Assembly: GCA_027475525.1 (NCBI GenBank)
Contig: JAMWFC010000089.1
Coordinates: 558,001 to 622,000, forward strand
Reading direction: 5' to 3'
Length of the DNA: 64,000 bases
Source of the DNA: Macrolepiota albuminosa
Lineage: Eukaryota > Basidiomycota > Agaricomycetes > Agaricales > Agaricaceae
Shown: one piece after another, positions 22,352 through 32,787 of the stretch
How positions within the stretch are numbered: position 1 is the first letter of the stretch
Layout of the letters: each line of letters opens with the position of its first letter
Notes under the pieces: generated by a model
Told to the model about the DNA's origin: nothing
The model's database searches: none
The model's input: only the letters and a program-made list of their open reading frames with translations
Position numbers and translations under genes: made by a program

Positions 22352-25300
22352 TCAATCATCAAAGGAGAAATTCAGGCTGCAAGCTATCGTGTGGCCGTCT
22401 CTGACAACGATAAATCGAGATTAGATATCAAGAAGATGAGGAGTACGAGAGACCACTCACAATCTACGCGCACGACTTGAGGTCGAGGGGGACCGTTGTC
22501 CTGAGGTACTATATGATCATTCTCAACGGCTGCGTGAAGCACATAAGTCCCGAAAGAAGAAAAGGAAGGATCGAGAAAACTCACCAATGGGCTGATTGGA
22601 TGGCTCTACTACGTTGGTGGGGTGCGGTCCACCCACTTCAGCATCTAAAAACAAGTCGATTTGAGAAGTGAAAATGCGAGGAGTTACAAAAACACTCACA
22701 GTCTGGTGGCGCTTCCCAGCGAGGAGGAGGAGCGAATGCAGCTGCACCAGATACAACTGCAGCAGACCACTCGTCGAAGGCACCTTCTTGAATAGCTTGA
22801 TCATCTATGTAAATATGAGCAAGCAGCCTCCATCTTAGATGTGAATGCCAACGTACAATCAAGCGGCTCTCCAACGTCTTCAACGTCAGAAAGGGTACGT
22901 ATCATCGATTCAAGGTCGGTACACCGTGCTGCCAAGTAACGGAGTGTCTGGTTGAGGTTGCTGGCACGACTGCGAGCATCATCACGTTCCGCGATAACGT
23001 TTTCGATACTGTTCAAGATCGTTTCGACTCCTCTCTGAAACTCTTCTTCGTCCGCTTCATTGCGAGGGAGTCCAGATAAAATATCGTCAACGGACTGGAA
23101 AAGCTCATCGTCATCTTCTTCGAAGTCATCGTTGTCAAGGTCATCAGGAATTTCGAAATGGTACTGAACCCCGTCAACGGACTGGAAAAGCTCATCGTCA
23201 TCTTCTTCGAAGTCATCGTTGTCAGGGTCATCAGGAATTTCGAAACGGTACTGAACCCAGGGATCATCGTAGTATCGGAAGTCGTACTGGGGTTCATCGA
23301 TGTAGTAGCTTTTTCCGGTATAATACCCACAAAAAGCGCCTAGACCAGCGACGCAATGGATGCCGATTACAATTTCCTTCCAGTTTGGGATGCTCCTAAG
23401 CACAACCATAAATGAAGCGTTATGTAAACCCATGTATCGGGAAAGATACTGTAATGAATAAAGATTTGCAAGAGGAATGAGGATAGAACGTCTGATGAAC
23501 CGGAAGCCGGTCATCATGCGGCGAGTGGAAAGGAGTTTTGCGAGGGTGGTTCGGATGTGAGGCGCAGCGAAGGAGCCGATGATGTCCAGAGAGGCAAAAG
23601 AATACCAAAGCCCGCAGGTTACGACACAAGTAATAGCGAGTAATCCTGCAATCCGAAGGTGCTTGGCGTTTCCAAACTTGTGAGAGAGTCCAACTGAGAA
23701 ATCGTCGACGGACTGGAAAAGTTGATCATCTTCTTCTTCAAAGTCATCGTTGTCAAGGTCATCAGGAATTTCGAAACGGTACTGAACCCAGGGATCATCG
23801 TAGTATCGGAAGTCGTACTGGGGTTCATCGATGTAGTAGCTTTTTCCGGTATAATACCCACAAAAAGCGCCTAGACCAGCGACGCAATGGATGCCGATTA
23901 CAATTTCCTTCCAGTTTGGGATGCTCCTAAGCACAACCATAAATGAAGCGTTATGTAAACCCATGTATCGGGAAAGATACTGTAATGAATAAAGATTTGC
24001 AAGAGGGATGAGGATAGAACGTCTGATGAACCGGAAGCCGGTCATCATGCGGCGAGTGGAAAGGAGTTTTGCGAGGATGGTTCGGATGCGAGGCGCAGCG
24101 AAGGAGCCAATGATGTCCAGAGAGGGAATAGAATACCAAAGCCCGCAGGTTACGACACAAGTAATAGCGAGTAATCCTGCAATCCAAAGGTGCTTGGCGT
24201 TTCCAAACTTGTGAGAGAGTCCAACTGAGAAATCGTCGACGGACTGGAAAAGCTGATCGTCTTCTTCTTCAAAGTCATCGTTGTCAGGGTCATCAGGAAT
24301 TTCGAAACGGTACTGAACCCAGGGATCATCGTAGTCTCCGAAGTCGTACTGGGGTTCATCGATGTAGTCGTCAAGTCCTCTTTTTATGATATAATACCCA
24401 CACAAAGCGGTTAGACCAACGCCGCAAGGGATGCCGATTGCAATTTCCATCCCGTATGGGATGCTCCTAAGCACAACCATAAATGAAGCGTTAGGTACAC
24501 CAAGTTGTCGGGAAAGATCCTGGAATGAATAAAGATTTGCAAGCGGGATGAGGATAGAACGTCTGATGAACCGGACGCCTGTCATCATTTGACGAGAGGA
24601 AAGGAGTTTTGGGAGGGTGGTTACGACACAAGAAGTAATAGCGAGTGATCCTGCAGTCAGAAGGTGCTTGGCGGTTACAAACTTAAGGTGCACCGCCTTT
24701 CGCCCAAATTCCAATATCTTGTCGCAAGCAAGGTTGGTGGCCACGACTACGGATTTGACCATACAGTCATATCGAAGAGGGCCTGGAAGAGCGAAGGGAA
24801 ACTGGAGTTTGATAGGTAGAGTACACCACTTGAAGAGCTGATGGAGATGTGTGAGAGCCGATGCAAAAGAAGAAGAAGATTTCAAGCGAGCAATCGACAG
24901 AAGGCGCTTGGCGAATGTTGTGAATTCCATGTACTTTTCACGGATTTCTAAAAGCTTGTCTACAACGAAGCGAGTGACCACAGCTAAGAACATGACGATA
25001 CGGTCATTTTCAAGAGGGTCCAAGAGAGCTGAGTGAGCGGTAAAAAAGATCCTTCGGAGAGAGAAAAGTTCAACGGGGACGTGAGGTACATCAGGCCATT
25101 GGGAAAAGGGAAGGCGGTATGTCGGGGACGAAATCTCTTTAGAAGTCGCAGGAGAGCGAGTTCTGAGGGAGTTACACTGAACGAGATGCTTTTGAGCTCG
25201 ATGGGTTGTCCGATGCCAAACTAACAGGCTGCCTATGACAAGTCCACTGGCCACAGCTGCGAGCATGACCATGAGGCCACACACGAGAGGGCCTGCGGAG

Positions 25301-25578
25301 AGAGGGCGGGTAGTTGATGTAAGTGTTGGCGGCAGTGAAGGGATAGTAGGCGTGGATTGGAGGGACGTTATGGTGCGAGTTGGTGAAGGAGAGGGAGGAG
25401 GAGGAAGTAAAAGAGGAGCAAACTGGACTGGATTTAGCTGAGGGACTTGATACATGTTTTCAAGAGTTGAAACAAGAAGAACGCTAAGCTCGTATGCTCT
25501 AGCTAAGAGCGTGAGGGTGTAATTAGAAATCGCCATGATGGTGGTCGAGTGTGAAGGAAGCGCCACTGAGCAGGGCAT
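22352..25578 (-). CDS. Large unrecognised multi-pass membrane protein with internal repeats
   Basis: A first exon of about 900 codons starts at 25578 (a second in-frame ATG, MAISNYTLTLLARAYELSVL, is at 25536). The N-terminus is hydrophobic, then comes a Pro/Ser/Thr-rich linker (LLPPPPSPSPTRTITSLQST) and a clear membrane segment (CGLMVMLAAVASGLVIGSLL). The middle consists of three units of 177 residues, each holding a basic RFIRRSILIPLANLYS helix, two hydrophobic segments (IAGLLAITCVVTCGLWYS; IVIGIHCVAGLGAFCGYY) and an acidic tail (YDDPWVQYRFEIPDD, DNDDFEEEDDQLFQSVDD). A coiled stretch (VIAERDDARSRASNLNQTLR) follows. Four short introns lead through exons such as AIQEGAFDEWSAAVVSG and VVEPSNQPI to a probable stop at 22352; the last exon is uncertain. 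I do not recognise the family. The layout resembles the membrane proteins at 57.9-64 kb. Confidence 0.7.
23090..24380. repeat. 531-bp tandem repeat within the membrane-protein gene
   Basis: The word TACTGAACCCAGGGATCATC occurs at 24311, 23780 and 23249, spacing exactly 531 bp (177 codons) both times. The two units to the left are almost identical; the right-hand unit (beyond about 24380) is clearly diverged. An additional 81-bp partial duplication of the acidic tail lies at about 23095-23255. The period keeps the reading frame. Confidence 0.92.
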
Positions 25579-26860
25579 TTTATCAGGACGCGGTCACGTG
25601 ATCCCACCCAAGACATGTTTTCGATCGTTAAACGATTTAAACGATTGCACGGATGACGTGGATTTAAACATTGATAAGCATGAACAACGTTAACATCAGC
25701 CATTTCTTGGACAGAGGGAAGCGGCACTGATAGGTGACTCAACAAAATTCCTCCAGCACGTGGCTGTCCTACGCTGGCACGTCAGACGCGAGAGGACTGT
25801 TTTCGAACCACAAGTTTTCTTCAATCCTCGTTATTTCACCCTGTGAATGTACCACGTCCATGTCGTTTTCTTTCTGACCCAGCGCAAGTACCAGCTCATG
25901 GTCGGAAACGCTTCACATGTAGAACAAGATCGGATGGAAATTCGGGACAACATAGAATGCCAGAAATACAGAGGTTTCACCATGAAGGATCCTTATTTGT
26001 GTTCAAGAGTGATTTGAGTTCATTTGAATCGACCGCATTGTTGCATATGGCAGATAGTCTGTGGCGGCAGATCGAGGTTGAAGAGTTTTTCGCGACTCTG
26101 GTAAATCACGTGCACATGATCAGAGGACGAGAGTGTGGTCCGTGCGTGAGGGGAAGAGATTCTGAAGCGGACAATCGGTAAAGCAGTCTTCAGATATATG
26201 CTCACCTACCCACCCACCCGAATCGCGGTTAATCTCCGTTTTTTTCTATCTTTTGCCGAACTTTGCGGAAGGTCGGAGCTGTAGCAGAATATTGTAATTA
26301 AGCGCTGTGTAAAACAAATGAAAATACACAAAATCTTTGTAGGTCAAACACCGATATTTCTAGGTAGTAGGACCTGAGGCCTGAGACCTGAGGGTACAAT
26401 GATTATTGCCAGATGGTGATGCATGATGGGTTACCCCCAGTAGGGCACGGCCTGCTACAGAACACCTGAACGATGCGCATATATAATGCTTCTGAACTGT
26501 TTGAGGACCTGTACGCCACTTGATCAGTCTTCTAACCCTTACGGGGAGTACGCCGTGAAAGCGTCAAGTATACTTGCTCAACCCAAGTCCTTGATTGAGC
26601 ATGTCGAAACAAGATATCAAAGGCTAGGCTAATGCTTCAAATTTGGCTGTGCTGCGGAAACAGACAAGTACTTCAGGCAAATTTGAAGGGGTCTATAGTG
26701 GTACAAAGTAGAGTATGTGTTGGGTCTAATGTACAATTGTAGTCTTTTCGTGTACAGTCCGCAACGAAAGAATGTCTGGAAAATGATTGTATACAAATCA
26801 AATTGAGAACAAATCAACCGTCCGTGGGCATAGAAGACCAGCTATTACCGCCATCAAAGC
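25579..26860. other. Intergenic, no gene recognised
   Basis: Contains the upstream region of the membrane-protein gene (GGTCACGTGATCC, an E-box-like palindrome, at about 25592). A 112-codon plus-strand frame at 25843-26181 has no recognisable feature. GACCTGAGGCCTGAGACCTG near 26372 is a small local repeat. Confidence 0.4.
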
Positions 26861-26869
26861 TCACTGAGT

Positions 26870-27797
26870 GGCTGATGCCCGGCGACGACCAGGAGGTACA
26901 TATAATCTTGACCCCTCTGGCTCCGCAGTCCTCGCCCTAGTCCCGTTTGTTGCAGTATCTCTGTTTCTATCATTAGCCTGAACCTTGGATATAAAACCAA
27001 AGATGAAGGCGATCAGGTTCATGGTCCGGAGCTAAAAAGGCTGTGTGCATCGCTCACCCTTTGGTTACGTCGTCGATAATAAGGCTGTGTATTGGCAGGT
27101 ATGAGGTTCTGCTGTGGTGAGGTTTGTATTGGCGTGGAACGTTTAATGACTCGATATAGCGAAGTGAATGTGAAAAAAACGAGTCCCAATACGGCGATAA
27201 AGGTCAGGGTCCAGATCGATAAGCTGATTTGACCCATCAGTTCTGAATGCCGTCGCTCCTGTCGTTCCATGACTGAACGCTGATATTCATTTTGGGCATA
27301 TACCATCTCAACAAGAAGACGAAAAACAGAGTGCATGTCTTGGGAGAACGTTTGACTGCGTGGTCCAGGGCCAGGGTGGTGATGGCTGGGGGACGCTGGT
27401 GAAGTGTTGAATTCGTACTTGTGGATACATGTGCATAGGCGGCAGTGACATGTTTTGGTATTGCGTCAAAGGTTGTCACTACACGTTCAAGGATGTAGCA
27501 GATGCCTGTAGTGGTTGAGGACGTCAGGGTGAGGGCAAGGACGGCAGCGGAAGAGCTCGAGTTGTTATAGAACTGGGTTATGAAACCCATCGCATTCATA
27601 ATAAGAGCGTGGGCGGCGTGGACGAGTGGAAGCATATTGTATGTGTGTTTCGCAGAGGGGAAGGAAGAAAGTGAATATATGACGCTGACAATCATGGGCG
27701 TTGTATTTAACGATAGCATCACATGACCGTGTTTGCAATTTCGATCGTACACTGGGGATTGGGCTTCCTCAAGATCATAAGGTATAAAACCAATCAC
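26870..27797 (-). CDS. Possible small membrane protein, exon structure unresolved
   Basis: Two overlapping minus-strand frames look coding. The upstream one (from 27797) is hydrophobic and Ser/Thr-rich (SSSSAAVLALTLTSSTTTGI, then CYILERVVTTFDAIP). The downstream one contains VYAQNEYQRSVMERQERRHS, a charged helix, then a strong membrane segment (LTFIAVLGLVFFTFTSLY) and a basic Pro/Gln-rich tail. They may be exons of one gene joined by an intron near 27400, but I could not find splice sites that clearly join them. The product is unrecognised; no catalytic motif is seen. Confidence 0.3.
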
Positions 27798-28072
27798 TTG
27801 CTGTATAACTAGTTAGTTTCAGATTACTCACCCAGCTAAAGAAAGAAATGAAATTGATTGAGCAAAACACCAATTAATGATTGGAACATACTACAAGTCT
27901 TGGCAAATGGTTTGTGCAAATGAGAGTGCGTGTGATCACTGAGTTACCAGTCATCTATTTGCATATTCTAGTAATGGAATACATGCAAGGTGCCATAACT
28001 TCTTTATCAGAGGAAAATACTAGGTTTTTATTTATTCAGTTAGAAACAGATTGAGTTAAACTTGTTGAAACA

Positions 28073-28410
28073 ATGTATTCTATTCAGCAAGCACTTTTTC
28101 TTGATGGAATATTAGCACTTAATATCCAAGATTGTCTAATTACAGCAAAGATACTCAGCAATCTCATTGTTAATGTCCTAGATCAAATGAACCCTTGGCC
28201 AGATGAAAATTCTGTGCTTGTGGATAGACCATGCAAGTATAATAGGGAAATTATATATGAGAAATGGTTGAATAGTAGTATGATCTTGACACTGTGTAGT
28301 GGAATGCATATTATTTTCCTTTTTGTCTATTCACCTGATTTAAATCTAATTGAGGAGGCATTTTAATCAATCAAGGCTTGGATTCAAGCAAACTGTAAAC
28401 ATGACCAACA
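28073..28410 (+). pseudogene. Tc1/mariner-type DDE transposase fragment
   Basis: The frame carries NPWPDENSVLVDRPCKYNRE, IYEKWL and FLFVYSPDLNLIEEAF. This corresponds to the second catalytic Asp and the SPDLNPIEEAF segment of DDE_3/Tc1-mariner transposases. A stop follows EEAF and the next codons (SIKAWIQAN) continue the homology, so the relic is broken. The first catalytic Asp region is missing and no terminal inverted repeats were located. Confidence 0.7.
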
Positions 28411-28644
28411 TGACCTCATCCCCTCTCCCCTTCTGTACCTCCTATACACCCATCTTCCCTAAGTCACCCTTATCCTGCTCAGCTCCCTGCCAATCCATCA
28501 CCCATGCCCATAGTACTCAAGCCAGGGCTTGATATCCCCACCTAGCTTATATGAGTAACTAACTTGTGAGATATACGCTCCATAACTGACATGAACTGAG
28601 ACCAGCAATGACCGAGACCAGCAAGGACGAGCAACGAGGGGTAG

Positions 28645-28895
28645 ACGATTCGGCAAGTCGGCTTCCATAACTGTGACCCCGGCGTGACAGCAATTTCACT
28701 TACCGATCTTTTGGTACCTCTCGCTCGGTCATGGGCCGACATCCCTCACACGTTACGAATCCCTCTATAAAAAATGCAATATACTAGACTAGATACAAAT
28801 TGAGATGATCTGAGAGTCTAGAGACTTTACACCCAAGGAATAGAGCTAGAGAAAAAAAACGGCTAAAAATTTCACCTCCCGGACACATGACAGTA
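28645..28895 (+). repeat. Dispersed repeat, copy 1 (left of terpene synthase)
   Basis: The segment GACGATTCGGCAAGTCGGCT ... TTTTGGTACCTCTCKCTCGG TCATGGGCCGAC at 28645-28760 and the tail around AAAAACGGCTAAAAATTTCA at 28850-28895 are repeated at about 31120-31250 and 31570-31610 in the same orientation. It is non-coding and of unknown class. Confidence 0.75.
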
Positions 28896-29088
28896 AAAGA
28901 GCGCTCGTCAGAGCGCATTTGTTTGCCTTTATTTGCTGTACGTGCTTCTTATGTGTACATGTGTCCATGGTTGTTTACATATAGACTATACGGATGCATA
29001 TGTCGAGTATGTGTCTGTCTTCAATATCGTCTTGTAATCTTACAAGGTAGCAAAACATAAAAAAGAAGGCCAGGGCATTGGATCGGAT

Positions 29089-30327
29089 CTAAAAGGTTTT
29101 GGAAGTCAGTACGACCTTTCCACTCTGTTGGATTGCCATTCCACCCGCGGCAAAGTACATGGGACTCTCTAAGCTCCAACAATCAGCTGCCCTAACCCAG
29201 TTACCCAGATCATCCAAATAGCGTTTTACGTCGTCCTGGAAGCCCTCACCAAATGACGGGACTTGGCCGAGGTTATCCAGAAAATCATGCAAAAGGTTTG
29301 AACAATAGTTGGCGATCCGTTCGATTGCTTCAGTCAGGCTAGTATTTTCATGACGCATCAAAATGGTGACGAGGTTATGGTTATCATCGCCACGAGCTCG
29401 CTCAACATCATACGAATACAAGTCCTAGACCAAAATGAAAATGCAAAAAATAAGAGAAGATCTAAAGCTTACATTACCGAGAATGATTAGGTCCACACAT
29501 GAATTGGAAAGTTTTTGAACGACAGGATGATCGAAGAACTCGTCCGGAAGATTGAGCTTCGATTGACAAAGTGCAAATAGCGGCCTTGCGGCAATTGTGT
29601 CACGCCGGACCGAAAAATACTCGTCAAAATTCCTGATATAATTCTGAGCCCGGTCATGAGCTTGTTGAGTAATCGAAGTGATGAATCTCTCGAATTCCTT
29701 GATGAGCCGACGGTGTGCCCCTCCACTGTAGCACTTCGACGATAACAACTTGGAAAACCTGAACGAGCGAGTAAAGCAATCACTTTCAGTCATCAAAATA
29801 GACTCAGAACTTACTGTCGAGAAGCCTCTCCGACAATATCCTCATCAGCTGGCCTTATCCTGTCAGGATTGTGTATAGCATCCATGACTATACTAGCCAG
29901 CTGCTGAACCTCATGAGGCGTCGCATTGTCAGTCTTAAGATCAAGTAAGAAGAGGAGATTAATGAGATCGCAGCCCACACGAAAGACATCTGCATCCAAA
30001 GTATGTCGTAATTCAAAGAAGAATGATGGCGTGGATACTGACCGTCATTCTCCAGAGGATATCCCAGAGATGCGAGTAAGCCTGATTAATAAAACTATTA
30101 CTTCTGGACCATTCACTGACCAGCCAGCAGGTAAACTCACCAAAATGACCAATGTCAAAGGTTCGTCGCACATGAAGGGACGTGTATCCAAGAAAAGCAT
30201 CAATCCATGCTGATGATTCTGCTGCAACTTGAAGGGAGTGAGGATTGATATTGCGCTTCCAGGGCCATTCCGCAAGAATGTCGTCAGGGAAGATAATGGA
30301 CCCAGATTCTGAGAAGTGAGTAGGCAT
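29089..30327 (-). CDS. Sesquiterpene synthase (class I), variant aspartate motif
   Basis: A cytosolic class I terpene cyclase that would ionise farnesyl diphosphate, related to Agaricomycete sesquiterpene synthases. Reading order: IIFPDDILAEWPWKRNINPH, an intron-rich front, DVFRVGCDLINLLFLLDLKT, EASRQ, then FERFITSITQQAHDRAQNYI, YFSVRRDTIAARP, LILGN joined over an intron to DLYSYDVERARGDDNHNLV, and LGNWVRAADCWSLESPMYFA. The metal-binding NSE motif (NDxxSxxxE) is intact. The aspartate-rich motif reads DLKTD where DEYTD/DEYSD is expected, and the usual RY pair near the C-terminus reads MY. All introns splice in frame and no stop is present (about 335 aa), so the gene is open but its activity is doubtful. 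It stands between two copies of a dispersed repeat. Confidence 0.88.
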
Positions 30328-31117
30328 CTTTCACGATAAATTGCTGTCGAAGCTTGGCCGGAATTTATAGTAAAACGCTAGAGCCTTCATTTTTATCACC
30401 AAGTGCAAATCTATTGTTGGAATAGCAAGCTGACCCGTACTGTGGACGTGTACGTCACACGTTATTTTACTTTGACACATGCAGAAAGTTTACTTGCAAC
30501 GTCCCAGTCATTCCGTAACATAGAACATTTTATATACCTTTTTACACCATGTTGCACCTCAGCTGTTGCTCCTGTATAGCGTGCCAACACTGAGTATTAC
30601 TAAGTGTTTCTAGTTAGCTGCTCGCATACTCGACTTTCATTGGTTATTCTCTCATCTATAGACATCGTGGGTGGACTGTAATACAGTTTAAAGAAATTAT
30701 AAAGTTATCAATAAGGAAATAATTATCATGAACTATCTGCAGGTATGGAAACGGGACAAGAACAGACATCTCGCGACATCACCATTAAATCATGCCGGAT
30801 ACTACCTCAATTTTATATTAGGAAGATTGTTAAGGCCATACATAGTTGTATAGAGGATCAGAGAAGGTCTTTCGAGAAACATCAAGCCCATGATTGGTTT
30901 GACGCAATTGTTGATATTGTACAAAATAAAGCTTTGTATCCGTTGACCCAATAGAAATCTGAAATTCGAAATGAATCAAGTCAATAACTGATCGTAAGCT
31001 ACAATGAAACAAATTTCGAACTTCAGATACTTCTATATAATTTGAGACCAGTATGAGTAATTTGAAACATGTGGCATTAGTATTGTATTAAATATGACGA
31101 ACCTTGCATACTTAAGG
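30328..31117. other. Terpene synthase upstream region, no gene
   Basis: No coding segment is recognised in these roughly 790 bases. The region is AT-rich with several TATA-like words and presumably holds the promoter of the minus-strand terpene synthase. Confidence 0.45.
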
Positions 31118-31615
31118 ACAAATCTTCGACGATTCGACAAGTCGGCTTTCAAGCGGAGCATAGCTTGTGACCCGACTGTGACAACAATTTCACTTCCCGG
31201 TTTTTTGGTACCTCTCCCTCGGTCATGGGCCGACGTCTCTCACATGTTACAGTTTCACCTAAAAAAATTATTTCATACTAGCTCAGAAGGTTATTGGTTG
31301 GGAATCGCGGCACGCGTAGAGGACACGTGACCAACCGCAAGTGCGCCGCAGAGGGAAGTAAGGGGAGAAAAAATAGAACTATACAGTTCCAAGGATACGG
31401 ATCGGAAACGGAGACAATGGCACCTCAGTCGTTTACTACCCGACTGAGGTGTGTATTAAGTTACCCTACGATACGATATCATATCAATCAACTCATATAT
31501 TAGTCTTGTGTCAAACAAAGGTATTCAAGATGAATTGAAAATTTGAAGACTATACGACATAGGGATAGAGCGACAAAAAAATGGCAAAAAATTTACTTCC
31601 AGACCACACGACAGT
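31118..31615 (+). repeat. Dispersed repeat, copy 2 (right of terpene synthase)
   Basis: It matches copy 1 at 28645-28895: GACGATTCGACAAGTCGGCT, GTTTTTTGGTACCTCTCCCT, CGGTCATGGGCCGAC at 31124-31240, and ATGGCAAAAAATTTACTTCC near 31580. An additional 200 bp or more sits between the two blocks here, so copy 1 is internally deleted or copy 2 carries an insertion. Confidence 0.75.
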
Positions 31616-31631
31616 AGTAAGAATAAACCAA

Positions 31632-31812
31632 CAAAACTATTTGGAAACTCCCTTCCTCGGAGAAACTCAGGTTCTTGCGATAATTTGTATAGCAGGATAA
31701 AACTATTTGTAAACCCTCTTCCTCGGAGAAACCCACGTTCTTGAGATATTTATATAATCAAGGGCAGATAAAACTATTTGGAAACCCCCTTTCTCGGAGA
31801 AACCCTGGGTTC
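31632..31812. repeat. Three imperfect tandem repeats of about 70 bp
   Basis: The core AAAACTATTTGGAAACYCCC followed by TTCCTCGGAGAAACYC recurs three times, at about 31636, 31698 and 31769, with variable linkers. It is non-coding. It is followed by a (GAAT)n microsatellite at about 31833-31862. Confidence 0.8.
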
Positions 31813-31832
31813 CTAGATTCTGAGAGCAATGA

Positions 31833-31925
31833 CAATGAATGAATGAATGAATGAATGAATGAAATTTAACCACCGGCAAGCTACTCTACGGAGCTAAGAA
31901 GCGGGGGTGACTATTTAGTTACTTG
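31833..31925 (+). repeat. (GAAT)n-headed dispersed repeat
   Basis: A GAAT microsatellite is joined to TTTAACCACCGGCAAGCTAC and GCGGGGGTGACTATTTAGTT. The same arrangement, (GAAT)n then AACCC...CGCCGGCAAGCCACAATACA and GGCGGGGGGTAGAG, is found at about 20071-20150. A simple-repeat terminus next to a conserved body is typical of short interspersed elements. Confidence 0.55.
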
Positions 31926-32787
31926 CAAGGTATTGAAAATCATGGAGACAAAAGACCTAAATGTACAGCAAAGGTGAGACCACTACTAAGAGAGGATAGC
32001 CCACAGACACAATGCTCAACATGTAAATTGACAATGAAACTCTGAGGGCTTCATCAGAAATGCAGGATATGAATGTCAGAATGTTGCAAATTACCTTAAG
32101 TTCTATAGTGATATCTGAGCAGTCAACCAGCTGAGGATGGCAGAGGCATGGTGAGACTTGCAATAACATGTGGTCATGAGAAGAAATCGATCTGTGAACA
32201 CCGCCATCTCAGACAAAGACTTCACCCTGTGACCACTTCACCTCTCATGATTTCCAAGTCATCGATCTCTCAATGTTCTGTCTTTCCTTGTGACCATTGC
32301 CTTCCCCATTCAAGTTGTTACTGCTAGCAGCCACAGTGACCAAGACTGAACCTCTCTGTAGAACAGGGTACGCATTAAGTCATAAATCCTCAGGAGTCAG
32401 ACGCAGAAGTGTAGATATTTGAAGGAAGCTAGGTAGTAATTTACAGGGGAAAATAAGGTTCGGAATAGAGAATGATAATCTTCCCAAGGGTGGCGGGAAA
32501 TACGTAAGGATGGAAAAGGAAATACCAACTAAAAACAGAAACCTATAAAGTGGTCCGGATCCGTAGAGTCAACACTCAACACTTAGTCCAAGGTTGGCTT
32601 TTTCAGTTTCCATTCTGTGAGAGCAAGGAGGGAAACACCATACGAGGCTCACTTACATACACCCCAGGACATGCTATAACGACGAATAAAAAATCTACCC
32701 TTCACCTTCAGCAGTACATTCATGCTAATTAGAAGCAACTAATAATAGTGGCCAAAAGTTTGCTCGGAGATGCAGCAAATCCTTAAT
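31926..32787. other. Intergenic, no gene recognised
   Basis: A hydrophobic minus-strand frame of 70 codons at 31957-32169 has no features supporting a real gene. Nothing else stands out. Confidence 0.4.

Noticed and set aside
25843..26181. 112-codon plus-strand frame
   Set aside because: Composition looks random and no feature supports coding.
31632..31812. CRISPR array
   Set aside because: Three imperfect repeats with variable linkers in a fungal genome; no constant repeat-spacer architecture and no associated genes.
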